Origin: Tretioscincus oriximinensis
Lineage: Eukaryota; Chordata; Lepidosauria; Squamata; Gymnophthalmidae
NCBI GenBank assembly: GCA_022410635.1
Contig: JAJVDF010000206.1
Span: forward strand, 1,134,330 to 1,198,329
Reading direction: 5' to 3'
DNA: 64,000 bases
Shown here in pieces: positions 37,001 to 48,994 of the stretch. Numbering within the stretch: position 1 is the first letter of the stretch; each line of letters begins with the position of its first letter. Under the pieces are notes generated by a model. It had not been told where the DNA came from. It did not search any database and worked only from the letters and a program-made list of their open reading frames with translations. A program made the position numbers and the translations under genes.

Positions 37001-40000
37001 CTGTCCCTTTTGTACAGGTATGGCCTGTCTCAAAATGTCCCCCAGTTCCTGACTAAACTAAATCCTTCCTCACGACACCACGGCCTCATCCACACATTGA
37101 AGCTTCTAATCTCTGCCTGTCTAGCTGGTCCTGGGCGTGAAACAGGTAGCATTTCAGAAAATGCTACCTTGGTGGTCCTGGATTTTAATCTTCTACCTGG
37201 CAACCAAATTGCTATGAGAAAAATCAAAATCTATGAAATTTAACTGAGAGACTAATGTGTACTGACAACTAGAACTCTAGGGGCCTGTCAGTCCTCCTGT
37301 TCCCAAAGCACAGTTTTGGATGAAAGCATCCTGACCGATAGGAAGAACAGAGCTTTCAAATCTCCCCTGAAACATATACCAATGTGTTAATTACACTCAG
37401 TTTGTGATTTATTATTTTATGATATGATACAAAAGAGGTCACAATACCACTATGCTTTATGTTCTGCCTCCAGGTGATATAAGCTGATGGGCCAGGGAAT
37501 GCTGGCAATGCAGGAATTTTCTAAGATGGTAATGTTCCCTCCTCCCCAACAACCAACCAACCACAACCAATACACTCAGATGGCTGTGGCTTTCAAGCTA
37601 TAGGAGCAAAACTGTGAAGCTCCAGCCATGGGCTTGGCCTGGCCCCGAAAGGTTGCTGGAACACCACCTGATTAGTTGCTTTTGGACCAGTGCCACACAC
37701 AAGACATCAATTTTGGGACATTAGAACGAACTTTCCCACTTTGGTAGGCAGGCCCCTTCCAGGCCTTGGGATGGAATCTGCTAACTACTGCAGTGCAAGC
37801 GATTGGCCACCCCGTCCTCTGGGAGGCCTTGCATTGCCCTTTTATCTGCATGTGACGAATGTCCAGGAAAGCCAAGTCCTTCTTTCCCAATTTTAATTGT
37901 GCAAGTATGAAAGTATAACAGTTTGGAGTGAATCAGCGGAATGAACATTCTTGTTAGCATCAACAGATTGGGGTCATAAATGGTTCACTCTACGTGACGC
38001 CAACAGTTACTTTCCATAATCTATTATTTGTTATTATTTCCTATAGATCCTGGTTGTTTTTCGGAATCCTAAAGATACAGCAGTATCCTATTACCATTTT
38101 TACAACAANAACCCTCTGCTTCCCCGTGTTGAATGGGATGATTTTTTTCAGATGTTCATGAATGGTGAAGGTACGTGATTTTAAAACACCCTTTTCTACT
38201 GTACTTCAAAGTTGTTAACAGGTTGAATAACAGTTTAATAACACAAATGTTGGTTAGCATAAACTTCCCAGCCTCATACCATAATGGGGAGCCAGTTTAG
38301 TGTAGTGCTAAGAGTGTTAGACTACTGATAGTCCCCCAGTTCGATTCCCTGCTCCTCCATGAAGTCATGTGGGTGACTTTGGGCCAGTCACAGTTCTGTA
38401 GAACTCTCTCAGCCCCACCTTCTTCAGAGTGTCTGTTGTAGAGAAATCAACAAAAGCTATAGAGGCCACCCTTTGGTTGGTCACCCTGAGACCTTCGGGT
38501 ATAGGGCGGGATACAAATATAAATAAATAAAATCATGTACAACATATTAACCTGGTTGAAACAGTTCAAGAGGGCTCTTGAGAGTAATGAATAGTTATGG
38601 CCAGCGAAAGAAGTACCATATGTCCCAAACTACATCCTATATTCTAGATTTGGGAATTGTTTTCCTAAGCAGCAAAGACTCCTTGTAAAGGTTCTTGGCT
38701 AGGGTAGAAGCACTGGCCCTCAGCTTTCAAGTGTTTGAGAACTCAAAGGCTACAGATGCATTAGGGCTAAAAATGGAAGCGAAATCTCTGAAGCCAATCC
38801 AAAGTGAACGCCAAATCCCCTGTCCATTCCTAGTCCTGTTTCAAGTCCCCAAAGAACACATGGTGACATTGGATTCCCCNCCACCACCATTAACTGCTCT
38901 GCTGTAGCTGCTGGGTGACTCCTCCCCCTCCCCATGCTTCCTCTCTCCTTGAAAGATGGGAAGCAACCCGGCTGGACCTGAGGTTCTGAAGTCACTACTC
39001 CGCCCCCTCCCTGAGCAGAGAAATGCTAAGAAGAACCCTTTTTCTCTGCTCAGGAAAGGGGTGGAGGAGGCTTCAAGGCCCCACCCCAGCTGACTTGCTT
39101 CCCTTCCTGTTGTCAAACCAAAGTTCTCCCTCCCTGAAAGGAGGAAGGGAGGAATGCAGCAGCTGCTGCTGTTTCTGGAGCCTCACTGGAGGTTAGGAGA
39201 GAAGTGCAGGTGGCAGAGTTGTTGTGCACAGTGACTCTTATGTTCTGTCTACAAATAAAAATAATAAGATCAAGGTTGGAATGGTGNGCTACCCGAAAGG
39301 ACCTGTGCACANATGTTGCTTCAATGGGGTTTAGGAGAAACTGGCAGAAAGTATTACNTTCANAGAAACCCANCCTGGGAATGCCCCCTTTCACCATTAG
39401 CTGGGGCAGCGGAACAGTACGAATCTAAAATGGGAGCACCTGCACAAAGGAGAGTGGTTACAGGGAATTCTGTAGCTGAAGTAGAATTAACAACAATGGC
39501 ATCGGGTTTTGACAAAAAACCTCTTTAGCAGAAACGAGTGGTGTGCATACTGAGGAATGTGAGAGCACTCTGTAGTTGGTTTTACTGGTAACCAAATGCA
39601 CACAGAGAACAGCGAATCCACTGTTGCATCCATTTTTAGCCCTAGTGTGTTTGCAGCCCAAGAGCCATAGAAAGTTTTTGAAATTTATTGCAAAAAAATG
39701 CAGTCCAGAAAATAAGCAGGTTACAAAACTCTTCATTAGAAGAATAAACTTGCATTTCAAAATACAAAAATAAAAGCAGCCAGGTTACAAACATTTTCAA
39801 GCTGTTTGCAAAATGAAAAAATACTAATGGCTTCTAACACACTACATAAAATCAATTAACCATCTTTAACCACTTTCTGGTTCTTTATCAAGTGTTACCA
39901 ATTATTCAATCAAGTACTGGTTTTTGCTGGTGATCTCACTGTGAGCAACTAACCCTTCCAAACAAGTCTTTAGTTGCTAACTTTGGCCTTGGTTCTCACA

Positions 40001-43000
40001 GCTGCCTCTGATTGGCATTTCCTTGAAATAGATTCATCCTCAACTCCCAAATTATTCTCACAACAGCATTTTTGAACATTTTGAACAGCAGCATTTTGAA
40101 AGCTGCACTTTCTAAATCTCATGCTTGAAACAAAGATGGCTTAGATCTTGCTAATACATATATTAACATATTCTGTATATAAACCTTACACTCCTAATGG
40201 CTAGTTTTCATTCTTATTTTTCTCTTTTATTGTTACTTTGGTTTGGTAGTGAGAATATACAATTTACTCTAGTAACGAGAATCAGTTGCACCAACTTTCT
40301 ATTATAAATGTTCCAAATGTTGCCCATATGCCAACAGGATATGCTTGAGCAGAGCAGTCAAAGCAACCTGTTCCTCAGTCCATTCAAATTATTTGAGGGC
40401 TGCAATATCTTTGGCAACTTCACACATGCAGCAGGTATGAGCACTTTGGGGCACGTTCTTATTGTAGCTGTGGCAGAGCCTTTCTACTGTAGGCTCTGTA
40501 CATTACTCGTATGGTACCATAATTCAGATATGAGTGATGTCATTCTTATATCATGCATCAGACTGAGGTGAGGGGATGACATAAAGCTCCAACCCTCCTT
40601 GATGCTGCTGGGGTTAAAGGACATATAAGAACATAAGAGGAGCCCTGCTGAATCGGGCCACAGGACACNTAATACAGCATTGTGTCTCACACAGAGGCCC
40701 AGCAACTGCCCCTGGGCAATCTGGAACAGAAGAAGTCAAAATCTTCACTATTCTCGACGCCCTGCAAAAGACATTTCAGGAATACCACCTGTTTCTCCAT
40801 CTTGGAGGCACTATCAAGACATCCATCCTAATAGCTGTTCCTTCTGAAGGTTCCTTCTGAAGTCAGGATAGCACTACTTATAAATTCATAACTGTTATTA
40901 TAAACATTGCAGAATTTCATACTTTTAAGTCTCGAAACTGCCTCATGTAATGACAAGTTTGTCATTCTGATCTTAGCAGTGAGAATGTTACTCCCCAATG
41001 AGGTTATTAGAATACAAGTGCTGATGTTCAAAACTGATCACCAGGTAATTATTTTCTGATCCATATTTTTAAGATGGCTTTTGTAAAGTACTCCTAAATA
41101 ATTTAATTGGAAACTTGTAAAGTATTTCAGAGATTAATGAAAAAATATATTTGGGAAAATAATTTGTTACTGCATTGGAGATGGTAAATAAGAAGTTGAT
41201 AGGAATGAACTACACATTTGAATCTTCAGCAACAAAGTCAAACTGTTGTATTCTGATTAAATTTCAGTTTGTTGGAAATCCTATTTTGAACATGCTCTTG
41301 TTTGGAACAAACATATGGATGATGAAAATATCAAGATTATCACATTTGAAGAGATGAAAGAAGTGAGTAATTCTAGACATTGACATTACAAAGCTTTTTT
41401 AAGGAAAGTGTGTCTTATCAAGAGACAAATAGAAAATGAGATCATTTCTCTAATCAGTCATTTATATTTTATTTCATGCTGTACATGAATTAGCAAGCAA
41501 GCCTAGCCACATCCTCTTTGCATCCCAAGGGAAAGGGGAGAAAAGTCGCCAGAGACACTTTGGAGTTTGGGGATTTTTTTAGCAAAACATTTTGTCCGAA
41601 GGGCAATGCTAGTAAATTCTGTGTGTAGCCTTAACTTCTGGCCCTCAGGAACACAGCCTGAACAAAGAAATGTCCACAAGGCTTCTATTTTAAAAAGGCT
41701 TTACTTTCTAAAAATGCATGAAGTACAAACAAACAACTGGAATTCTCACCCCAAGTCTTTCTTCCAATATTTGCAGTTTGTCTTTCGGATGGTTGGTTTC
41801 TTTTCTTTGAAGTAACTTTTTTTTTTGTATAGACTAATTTATCTTCTTTGTGGAACAATTATCTTCTTATGAACAATTTTTCTTCTTATGGACTATTTTT
41901 CTGTCAAAAGAGACTGCTCTCTCCAGGTGTGACTGACTCTTGCGAAGGGTACACAAAACTGAAAGGATCTATTCAAAGAAATCAATACAAGAGCCCAGGG
42001 ATTTCCCAGAGTTCCTTTCTTTTTTAAAGTAACAGAAACCCATTCCTATCCCAAAACATGACACATAAAAGATGCTCTTGAGGCAAGGCACCTAATGGCG
42101 CATATTGTTTTTTAGATTTTATATATATATTAAAATAATAACCACTAGTAAGGATAACTGCTCTGCTGTAGGTAGTCACTGAAATTTTGCTGTTAAAACT
42201 GGGATTTTTGCAGCTCACATGCCTAACAGTGNGTAATATATACATTATACCAAATGCTGTATATTTTTTAAAAAATTAGTTTTGTTAATAGAACAACAAG
42301 AATAGCAACAACCCTTAATTATAATCAATAGAAAAACAAGGATTTCTTAAATGGAATCTGATAATTTAAATCAAGCTTCACTTGATAGTTTATACTAAAT
42401 GGATAATTAGTAACTAAAGAAATAATTTCAATAGTTTTGTTATAAATATTGTAGATGGCAACCACAACTAAAGGTACAAACTAATCTTGAGGAAAAAAAG
42501 AAAATATAATTTAAATAGTAANAAAAGTAAAATCAAATTATAATAGAAATGAAGGTAGAGGGCCAGCAGGAGGAATGGGGGCTTTCCAGTGTTTTGCACT
42601 GAGTGTCAGATGTATGACTATTTGTCAGCTGGAGAAAAGTCATAGGTGAAGATTTTGCCTTGTGATCCACTGTGTGAGACAGAATGCTGGACTAGATGGG
42701 CTCCGGCCCAATTCAGCAAGGCTCCTCTTATGTTCATGTGCGCCTAATATTCTATAGCTAACATGCCAGTTTTGCTGTAGCTCTAGCAAATATATTCATT
42801 TGCACATGTGCAAAATGTACATTTAAGTCACTTTTCAATTTCAAGAAATTCCTTGAAGCTTAGGTCTATTTATACCTGGATTAATTGTGCTGTATACTCT
42901 TTAGAAGTACCATAATTCCTATGTATTCATTTTACAGAACCTTCATGAAGGTGTGAAAAAAATAGCTGAATTTTATCAACTGACTTTGACTGATGATAAA

Positions 43001-44488
43001 ATTAAAGATATTGCACAGAAATCAACTTTCCAGGAAATGAAAAAGAAGTCCCATGAAACACATCATGCATTTGCTTCAGTTCTTTTCAGAAAAGGTACTG
43101 TAAAACATTCTCAAACATTGAGGTCACACCTTTACCTTAAATCTTCATAAGCTCACCTTTAGTTTCGAAGAAGTTTAATCCAAAAAAAGATAGATTAAGT
43201 TAATTCTTCTAGACTGAAGATGAACGGAAGCCCTTGTCATACATCTTTTTTAGGTAAAGTCCTGAAGAATGAATTTATTCTGATTTATTTTTTTCTGATC
43301 TAACAAAAATAACATTGAATAAGCTCTATTTTTAGGACTGAAGAAAGTTTAAAAAGAGATAGTGACCATCTCCATGAATGTTTAAAAATATAAGGCCAAA
43401 GAAATATATATTTATGGATTTGGGTTTATTTCTCAGTTAAACAACAGTTCCTCAGTTGAGGTATTTATNGTAAAATAAAGAATAGAGGAGATCAAGTGCT
43501 AAAATTCATATTGTGTCTGATAATCAGTTTTTGTCATCTGTACACCCACTGTGTACAGAAAATTTCAAATGCACGTAGAACTCTAGAATGTGTATGAAAA
43601 ACTTTTTTATTTTGGTTACTATATTTATAATAGGAAACTCTTCTGGATTTCCCCTTTTAACATTTTATAAAATGCACATAGGTCAAAATAGACTTTCTTC
43701 TCCAAATATATATGGATATTTATTCCTAAAATTATCTGTACATAACCTCCAGCCCACACTTTCCAGAATTACTCAGTACAATTTTTATTATCCTATTCAG
43801 AAGTAGGTTGCATAGCTCACAATGAGATGTGCTGCAAAATAAGTGGTTATAATATTGCAATCTTAAGAGAATATAGTACAAATAGTCCATTGATATTTAT
43901 TAGAGTTAGGGCCCTGCCAAAATGTATAAGTAGGAGCACAGCCAAGAATTTATGGTTTCTCAATTCTCTTTTAAAAAACCCCATGAGATACCCATTTTAT
44001 GTCTGTGATCATACTTTAATTTTAAACCTTCTTCAGTTCATCCTAAATTCTAAAGAATAAGTTTAGTCCAGTCTTCTTCTGGATTAAACCCTTTCTTGAA
44101 GAGTGCAGATGAACAAAAGAAGAATTAAAGGGAAAATGTAACCACAGCCTAGGAGTCAAAATAGTATGTTTATTCCAGAACCTGTCAAATATGCAAATAT
44201 AAAAAGTTACACATTGTAAGCATTATCAAAATGAGCTATCAAAATGGAAGAAATCATATGTCTCTGAAAAGAGTAATGAAACAAGTTCCATTGTACTTAT
44301 AGTATTCTAGATTTTAAGAGAAAGTGCAAATAGTATAATTTTTCTCCGTTTTTACAGGTTCTGTGGGTGACTGGAAGACTTTGTTCACAGAAGCTCAGAG
44401 CAAGGAAATGGATGCAAAATTTGAAGAATATTTAGCAGGCACTAAACTGGGCACTATGTTAAAATATGATAAATATTGCAAGTTTTAA
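27207..44488 (+). CDS. SULT6B1: Cytosolic sulfotransferase 6B1, seven coding exons
   Basis: Cytosolic sulfotransferase that moves a sulfonate group from PAPS to small hydroxyl or amine acceptors; the natural substrate of SULT6B1 is poorly known. Exons: 27207-27411, 29853-29974, 31794-31883, 38047-38170, 41268-41362, 42938-43094, 44358-44488. They sum to 924 bases and give 307 residues, near the family size. The PAPS 5'-phosphosulfate loop TYPKSGTNW is at residues 64-72. The likely catalytic His is His123 in STHFHYDNIP. The 3'-phosphate ligands are Arg145 and Ser153, and the C-terminal RKGSVGDWK is at 263-271. All key motifs are present. One codon in exon 4 has an N. It lies just upstream of EIF2AK2, the same order as in other amniotes, which supports SULT6B1 over other SULTs. 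Confidence 0.93.
27480..27660 (+). mobile_element. tRNA-derived SINE, decayed
   Basis: Shares the ccctttggttggccaccctgag segment and AAATAAAT tail with the copy at 38287. Confidence 0.5.
27728..27915 (+). mobile_element. Non-autonomous hAT element, copy C
   Basis: Perfect 8-bp duplications GTATAGAC at 27720-27727 and 27916-27923. The target lies in the arm of a short palindromic repeat. Confidence 0.85.
27952..28317 (+). mobile_element. hAT element copy D, split by a retroelement tail
   Basis: Same hAT sequence as copy C, but interrupted from about 28035 to 28217 by a TTTA-rich retroelement tail in reverse (ccgaaggtctcagggcag). It is followed by the same GTATAGAC flank as copy C, so it probably arose by tandem duplication. 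Confidence 0.75.
28654..28834. repeat. Fold-back element, second copy
   Basis: Arms gaccagatgacccctttt and its complement around a T/A-rich centre. Same family as 9137-9348. In SULT6B1 intron 1. Confidence 0.65.
29375..29740 (+). repeat. Unclassified ~400-bp repeat, copy 3
   Basis: The best copy of the inverted motif pair: 29449-29467 (inverted) and 29520-29538 (direct). Confidence 0.65.
29853..29974 (+). CDS. SULT6B1: SULT6B1 exon 2
   Basis: Completes the PAPS loop (GTNW) and gives the following helix, residues 69-109. Acceptor cataggt, donor GAG|gtcagt. Confidence 0.92.
30141..30450 (-). mobile_element. tRNA-derived SINE (GAA-tail family)
   Basis: On the minus strand a tRNA-like head has an A box (TAGCTCAGTCGC) and a B box (GGGTTTCGAAGCCC), and the element ends in a CTT repeat. 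Also at 31316, 47025, 58231 and 63291. Confidence 0.75.
31316..31627 (+). mobile_element. tRNA-derived SINE (GAA-tail family)
   Basis: Sense copy with a degenerate A box and a TTC-repeat tail, ending about 165 bases before SULT6B1 exon 3. Confidence 0.7.
31794..31883 (+). CDS. SULT6B1: SULT6B1 exon 3
   Basis: Thirty codons containing the catalytic-histidine segment STHFHYDNIP. Acceptor tttctag, donor AAG|gtaagc. Confidence 0.92.
32160..32780. other. GC-rich block of unknown origin in SULT6B1 intron 3
   Basis: Much richer in C and G than the intron around it. The long minus-strand frame gives low-complexity Phe/Leu runs from a purine tract and is not a credible protein. It abuts the palindromic AT-rich repeat at 32780, so it may be the inside of a larger DNA element. 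Confidence 0.4.
32780..33012. repeat. Interlocked palindromic repeat
   Basis: Two overlapping inverted repeats: 32820-32865 with 32913-32960, and 32891-32928 with 32973-33010. The built-in word is CACAATAAAGCAT. A related piece is at 50287-50373. Confidence 0.6.
33070..33330 (+). mobile_element. CR1-like LINE fragment
   Basis: Encodes EVYKIIHGMC, LWNLLPKEVAV and LDSFKTGLDKF in broken frames. A related sense fragment resumes at about 33655-33800 after the repeat at 33375. Confidence 0.7.
33375..33600. repeat. Unclassified ~400-bp repeat, partial and rearranged
   Basis: Starts like copy 1 (cagccacctt-cctgtaag), but its second half is the reverse complement of the family end (tttcctgttttattgtttta). 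Confidence 0.5.
33944..37230 (-). mobile_element. CR1-like LINE, over 3 kb, with ORF1 end and full ORF2 layout
   Basis: Read on the minus strand: the end of ORF1 at 37227-37000 with SGNH-esterase-type residues (LPVSRPGPARQAEIRSFN), closing in RPYLYKRDRLHLN; then the endonuclease at 36983-36015 (ANSRSLQTK, ITETWW, SDHN); RT at 35700-34414 (KSPGPDGIHP, NYRPVSLTS, FTDDTKLF); and the 3' tail to 33944. Frameshifts near 35700-36015 and 34480, a short loss before PLLFNIF and several N bases show it is dead. Antisense in SULT6B1 intron 3. Confidence 0.9.
38047..38170 (+). CDS. SULT6B1: SULT6B1 exon 4
   Basis: Carries the RNPKDTAVSYYHF segment that binds the PAPS 3'-phosphate. One ambiguous base affects a single residue. 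Confidence 0.93.
38287..38533 (+). mobile_element. tRNA-derived SINE with LINE-type tail
   Basis: The head has A-box-like TAGTGTAGTGCTAAG and B box GTTCGATTCC. The body carries ctgtagaactctctcagccc, and the tail is gggcgggatacaaatataaataaataaa in short form. Lies just after SULT6B1 exon 4. Confidence 0.75.
38880..39240. other. GC-rich intronic stretch, unidentified
   Basis: Within SULT6B1 intron 4. No coding match; the open frames overlap each other on both strands and contain N bases. Confidence 0.35.
40622..40830 (-). mobile_element. CR1-like LINE 3' tail
   Basis: Reverse copy of the family tail from aagaacataagaggagcc onward, diverged. Confidence 0.65.
41268..41362 (+). CDS. SULT6B1: SULT6B1 exon 5
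   Basis: Encodes the conserved WKSYFEHALVWNKHMDDENI block. Enters in phase 1 after tttcag and ends at GAA|gtgagt. Confidence 0.9.
42655..42742 (+). mobile_element. CR1-like LINE 3' tail, short
   Basis: gagacagaatgctggactag and the closing ggctcctcttatgttc, about 200 bases before SULT6B1 exon 6. Confidence 0.65.
42938..43094 (+). CDS. SULT6B1: SULT6B1 exon 6
   Basis: Fifty-two codons, residues 213-265, ending at FRK|G just before the GDWK motif. Confidence 0.92.
44358..44488 (+). CDS. SULT6B1: SULT6B1 exon 7 with stop
   Basis: Encodes SVGDWK and the dimerisation-type tail, ending TTT TAA at 44488. Confidence 0.93.
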
Positions 44489-44938
44489 AGGTTTTTGTTG
44501 ATGATTAGGGACTTAAATCATGAAAGTTCAGGCTTTCTAGAGAAGAATGAATTGCTTATCCCAAATTATTGCCGTTTATATAAAGTAATTAATAGTTCCA
44601 TAAATCTTGTCTCTCTTTCCAGATCAATTATATAAATTCTTGGCATTCTATATAGAAAGAATGTGAAGAATAATACTTGTAAAGAAGGATTTCCTGTTCT
44701 TTAATATCTCTTAGACCCTGGTCACATGTTTACATTTAAAACTTCGAAGTCTTGAAGAAGAACCAGTTAAAACCAAGAAAAAAAAATTAAGCTCATTCTC
44801 CAGGGCCTTATTCTGGTAATGCTATTGTGCCTTACAACAAAAAACACAATCATATTCTACTTCATTTATTCTACTGTTTGCCTGGGGAAGGTGCTTGACT
44901 AGTGGGAGAATAATACAATTAGCTACACTCTTGTATCA
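44489..44938. other. SULT6B1 3' UTR and downstream DNA
   Basis: No clear polyadenylation hexamer was fixed close to the stop. An AATAAA cluster at about 46540-46552 is the first strong one but lies 2 kb away beyond repeats. Confidence 0.4.
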
Positions 44939-44946
44939 GTAGCTAT

Positions 44947-45269
44947 TAGGGTTGCCACCTTTTGATAAGTGAACTAAGGGACGTGCTCTTAAAAATAGGA
45001 GACATTTGAAGAAGACGCTTCCACACTTCCTGTTCCTTTCTATTTGAGTTTCGCTTACAACATCCGGCTGAGAACTAAGATTCACTTTCCTTGCACTGAG
45101 AGCGCTAGCTGCATCGAACTCGCTGTCTGCTGAAACTTCGATAATTGATGAGTTTGTATTGATTAGAATATAATGGCATTTTACTGGACACTGAAACATA
45201 ACACAGGACACATAATTTTTACCTGCAATACAGGACGTCCCATATAATACAGGACAGGTGGCAACCCTG
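44947..45269. mobile_element. Non-autonomous hAT-like element, 323 bp
   Basis: Ends TAGGGTTGCCACC and GGTGGCAACCCTG, a 13-bp inverted terminus with one mismatch. Flanked by 8-bp GTAGCTAT and GTAGCAAT. Confidence 0.75.
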
Positions 45270-45302
45270 GTAGCAATCCATATATCAGAGTGGGGGTGAG
45301 AG

Positions 45303-45415
45303 TAAGCTAACCAAATGCCCCTTTTTGGGGGGAAACCTGGTTTGGGGGTATCTACTGCANNNNNNNNNNNNNNNNNNNNNNNNNNNNNNNNNNNCCCAGT
45401 TTTTGCTGAGGAAAA
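45303..45415. repeat. Fold-back element third copy, interrupted by an assembly gap
   Basis: The left arm (taaccaaatgcccctttttg) runs into 35 N at 45360-45394, then cccagtttttgctgaggaaa as in the other copies. Confidence 0.5.
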
Positions 45416-45419
45416 AAAA

Positions 45420-47020
45420 AATAAATTTTTTTTAATCTATTTTTTAATTACTGCACCACTACTAGTGGGTTCCGGCAACCGGGGCCAGCTCCTGAAGGCA
45501 CCCTCCACTCAGTAAAAAAAAAATTCTCATGCACTTCAAATAATTCTCACACACTTAAAAAAAATATTTTTTAAAAAAACAATAACACTGCACAACCACT
45601 AGGTGTCTCTAGCAACTGGAGCCAGCTCTGGAAGGCACCTTCCCCTCTGTAAAAAAAAAACTGATATACACCAAAAATTCTCATACAGTTTAAAAATTCT
45701 CACATGCTTCACAGATTTCTCAGGTGGGAATTTTGGAAGGGAATACATGCTGGTGGGTAATTTGAATATTTATGAATATGCAAATTAGACGAATATTAAT
45801 TAGCTTGGTTTGGGCCTTAGAAAATCTAGTCAGTCTAGGTGGGGGTAGTATAGAGCTCCAACTGAAGCTCCCTGAGTCACCCAACAGAATTATGTTTCAT
45901 CTACAGCACTCTTTATTACTTATAAAAACATAATATTACTAATTTAGCATTCTTACAATTTCTCACAATCTGCCCTTCCCTTTCCAATCCTGATGAACCA
46001 CTTTGATTGTCCATATTCGATAAATTTGAATGCAAAAAAAAAAAATCAAGTTATTCTATTGTAGTCATTATTCATGATGCAAGGGAAGATCATGCTGTGT
46101 TGGAAACCTATCATACTCTGATAACCATTTTATAAAATCCTCACTTTTTCCCACTTCCATCATAATCTTTTTTTGTATTTATATACATTTTTTAAAACAT
46201 GATTTCTCAAACTTGTATTTTGCTATTTTATAATATTCTCCAGGAATTTCTAATATTGGGAGATTAACAACTGAAGGTGGGATATAAGTCGTTTTTTTTA
46301 CATTCTCATGTTTGAAAATGCAGCTATATGCAATAAAAAAATGAGTGATATTACTGTTTGCATTATTTGTAATATTTCCTTATTAATTACCTGCCAGAAT
46401 TGTTAGGTATAGAAAACTATTTTTCTTCAAATATAGGTATTTTTTAAATCTGAAACAACTTTGTGCTAACTTCAATGAAGTAATGACATATTTGTAAAAT
46501 TGGCACCTATACTGTGTAAATTAATTGGTGTTTTTCAGTAAATAAAATAAAGATCTCCTTAAACCCCCCCCCCAATGCTTGTGCTGCCTTCATATGTTGT
46601 TCATTAATACAAAATTTTGGTTTGTAAGCAAATTACTTACATTCTCTAAAAATAATACATATTTAACAAGCACGAAAGAAAGAACAGTACCAAGCATGGT
46701 TCTCTGTAATGTTCAAGTACAGGATCATTGTAGAATTTACAAGAAAAACCCTGCTGATTCAGAAAGCAGGGAGCTCCAGGACAGCCTTTGATTTAAGGAA
46801 ATTTATACTTGTACTTATAGGAAAAAAAATGGTCTTTTGAAACTATGGATGTCCAGTCTATGGACAAATTATCTATGATAATTACGGCTATACGTTTTCN
46901 GACAGAATGTTTCCAAATGTCAAGAGCAATTGCTGGAGCTTCTTTAGATCCCACAATTGATTTTTGCTTCCGACAGGTGACAGGTGGTAATCTCAGGTTC
47001 TTAACAATTGCCAGCTCCTT
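45420..47020. other. Intergenic AT-rich DNA
   Basis: Repeated ttctcayrcacttyaaa words at 45520-45710 suggest a decayed local duplication. Nothing coding is seen. Confidence 0.4.
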
Positions 47021-47024
47021 TCAT

Positions 47025-47290
47025 ATACAAATGGCTCAGTTGCTAAGCAGATGTTTTTCATCTGGGAGATCGGGTTTCGAAGCTCTGTGTGGGGAGGGAT
47101 GAGCACCCTCCTGTAGCTATTCAAAAGCAAGAATTGCAAGAAATTGCAACAGACTGCAACTAGATAAATGAGAAGCATCACAGCCTGGCGGGGAAGATAG
47201 ATTGTAAGCCTTCGGGCAAAAAATACTCCTGTAAGCCGTTTTGAGACACTTTAGGTATAAAAATCCAGTTCTTCTCCTCCTCTTCTTCCG
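47025..47290 (+). mobile_element. tRNA-derived SINE (GAA-tail family)
   Basis: Sense copy; the head is ATGGCTCAGTTGCTAAGC and the B-box part is GGGTTTCGAAGC. Confidence 0.65.
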
Positions 47291-48269
47291 CATACAGTTC
47301 CTTTCCAAATAATACCGGAATGCCACCTTTGTTATTATTTTTTGCACTTGCATAACATCTGAATGCTTGCGGTAAGAGCAATAACGGAAGGACCTGGTGT
47401 CAATGACTGATACAAGAAGCACAACATNAGTGCTGGATTTCCTACTAGTAATGCACACTGCATGGGCATCTCGCTATTCCTCATTGTCTGCATGGAACTG
47501 GTGGCAATCTGCATTAGATGTGTAGTAACAGCTCCCAAAGGCCTATGAGCGCATTGTTGATGATTAACCAGCCCTAGATGTATAATAATGTCGGCAAGGG
47601 TGCATTAGCAGTAGAGTATCAGCAGGTACATGGAGCGTAGGAGAAATGAGCACTTATCAATGCAACCTTCAGAGGCATTTCCCATTGGATCCAGAGATGC
47701 CTCCGAAATTGCAAAATTACATTTGGCGGTATCTTCATAGGTAACTGGAGCTACATTTATGATGATGTGTTCAGATGCAGTATGTAATCGATGCCACTGT
47801 CAGGCTGGACAAGAGCTTGGGTGTTTGCACAGCAAATGCCTGTAGTTCCACTTGTAATGTGGATCTAGCGGCTGCAGCTAATGCACATTAAAGCATTAAA
47901 AAATCCATCTTTTTGCAAGATGTGTGTCTGGTATGTTCTTTCATCTTGCACCGGAGGGTGCTGGGGCAAAGGATGGGGAATTTAGGTTAATATTAACCAT
48001 CACGTGTAAGATGGTTGGGTTTGTTTTACAGTATTTCTGTACTGCACANTGGAGGGATTATTAGGGTGTTACGTAACATTGTTTTTGTCTTCCCACTGGG
48101 CAAAATCTGATGTAAAATGNTACCTTTTATCATTTTTTTTTAAGATTAAAAATGAAAGGCATATAAAAAACATTAAACTAAAGCACATTAATGTGTTTTG
48201 AGGCAGGTATGTGCAAAAGGGGCCTAATGCAAGAATATATGGATAGGTCTGCTGAACTGGACCACAACA

Positions 48270-48560
48270 CTCCCAAGATCCTTTTCTTGCTCGGTCACAG
48301 AAAGCTTGGTTCCCATCAGNTGNTAGGAGTANTTNGGGTTCTTTGCCCCAATATGCATGACCTTGCACTTGCTTAAGTTGAAGTGCATTTGCCACTTTGA
48401 GGCCCACTCACCCAATTTCAATAGATCACTCTGGAGCGCCTTACAATCATTTTCAGTTTTCACTACCCTTGTCAGTTAACTTGGCTACTTCACTATCTAA
48501 CTTCGGCATCCAGATCGTTTAGTCCCAGTACTGAACCCTGGGGTGCTTCATTTGGCCTCC
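48270..48560 (-). mobile_element. CR1-like LINE RT fragment
   Basis: Encodes KTENDCKALQSDLLKLGEWA and LSKCKVMHIGAK on the minus strand, with N bases. Confidence 0.75.
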
Positions 48561-48994
48561 TTGATCAATTTGTATAATCCTTTCTTGACGTTACCAAGGC
48601 TAAGTAATGGGGAGACTCATTTTGCAGTGAAAGTCCATTGTACCTCAGAAGCAAAATCACCTAACTAGAAGTTATTGAAACAACAGAGATAACATTTTGC
48701 AATCCATTTGGCCCATCTTCAAAAGCTTCTGCAGCTTGCAGCTAAGCTTGTTTTTGGTTGACTGTCCATAAGTGTTGTCAGTGCAGTTTTCTGGGCGTCC
48801 CATAAAAAGCTGCTGGCATAGACGGGTATGAAATACTGGCTTGCAACCTGGCTGTCCTCTGCACATGGGTGGAGAGCATATAGGTGGAGGATCATTTTGT
48901 TCCAGCATCTGGTCCAGTGCAAAATAAATAGTCCAGGTGTGACCTCCCAGTTGCTCCTTGCAGATACGGACGTCCTTTTACACTGACATAAAAA

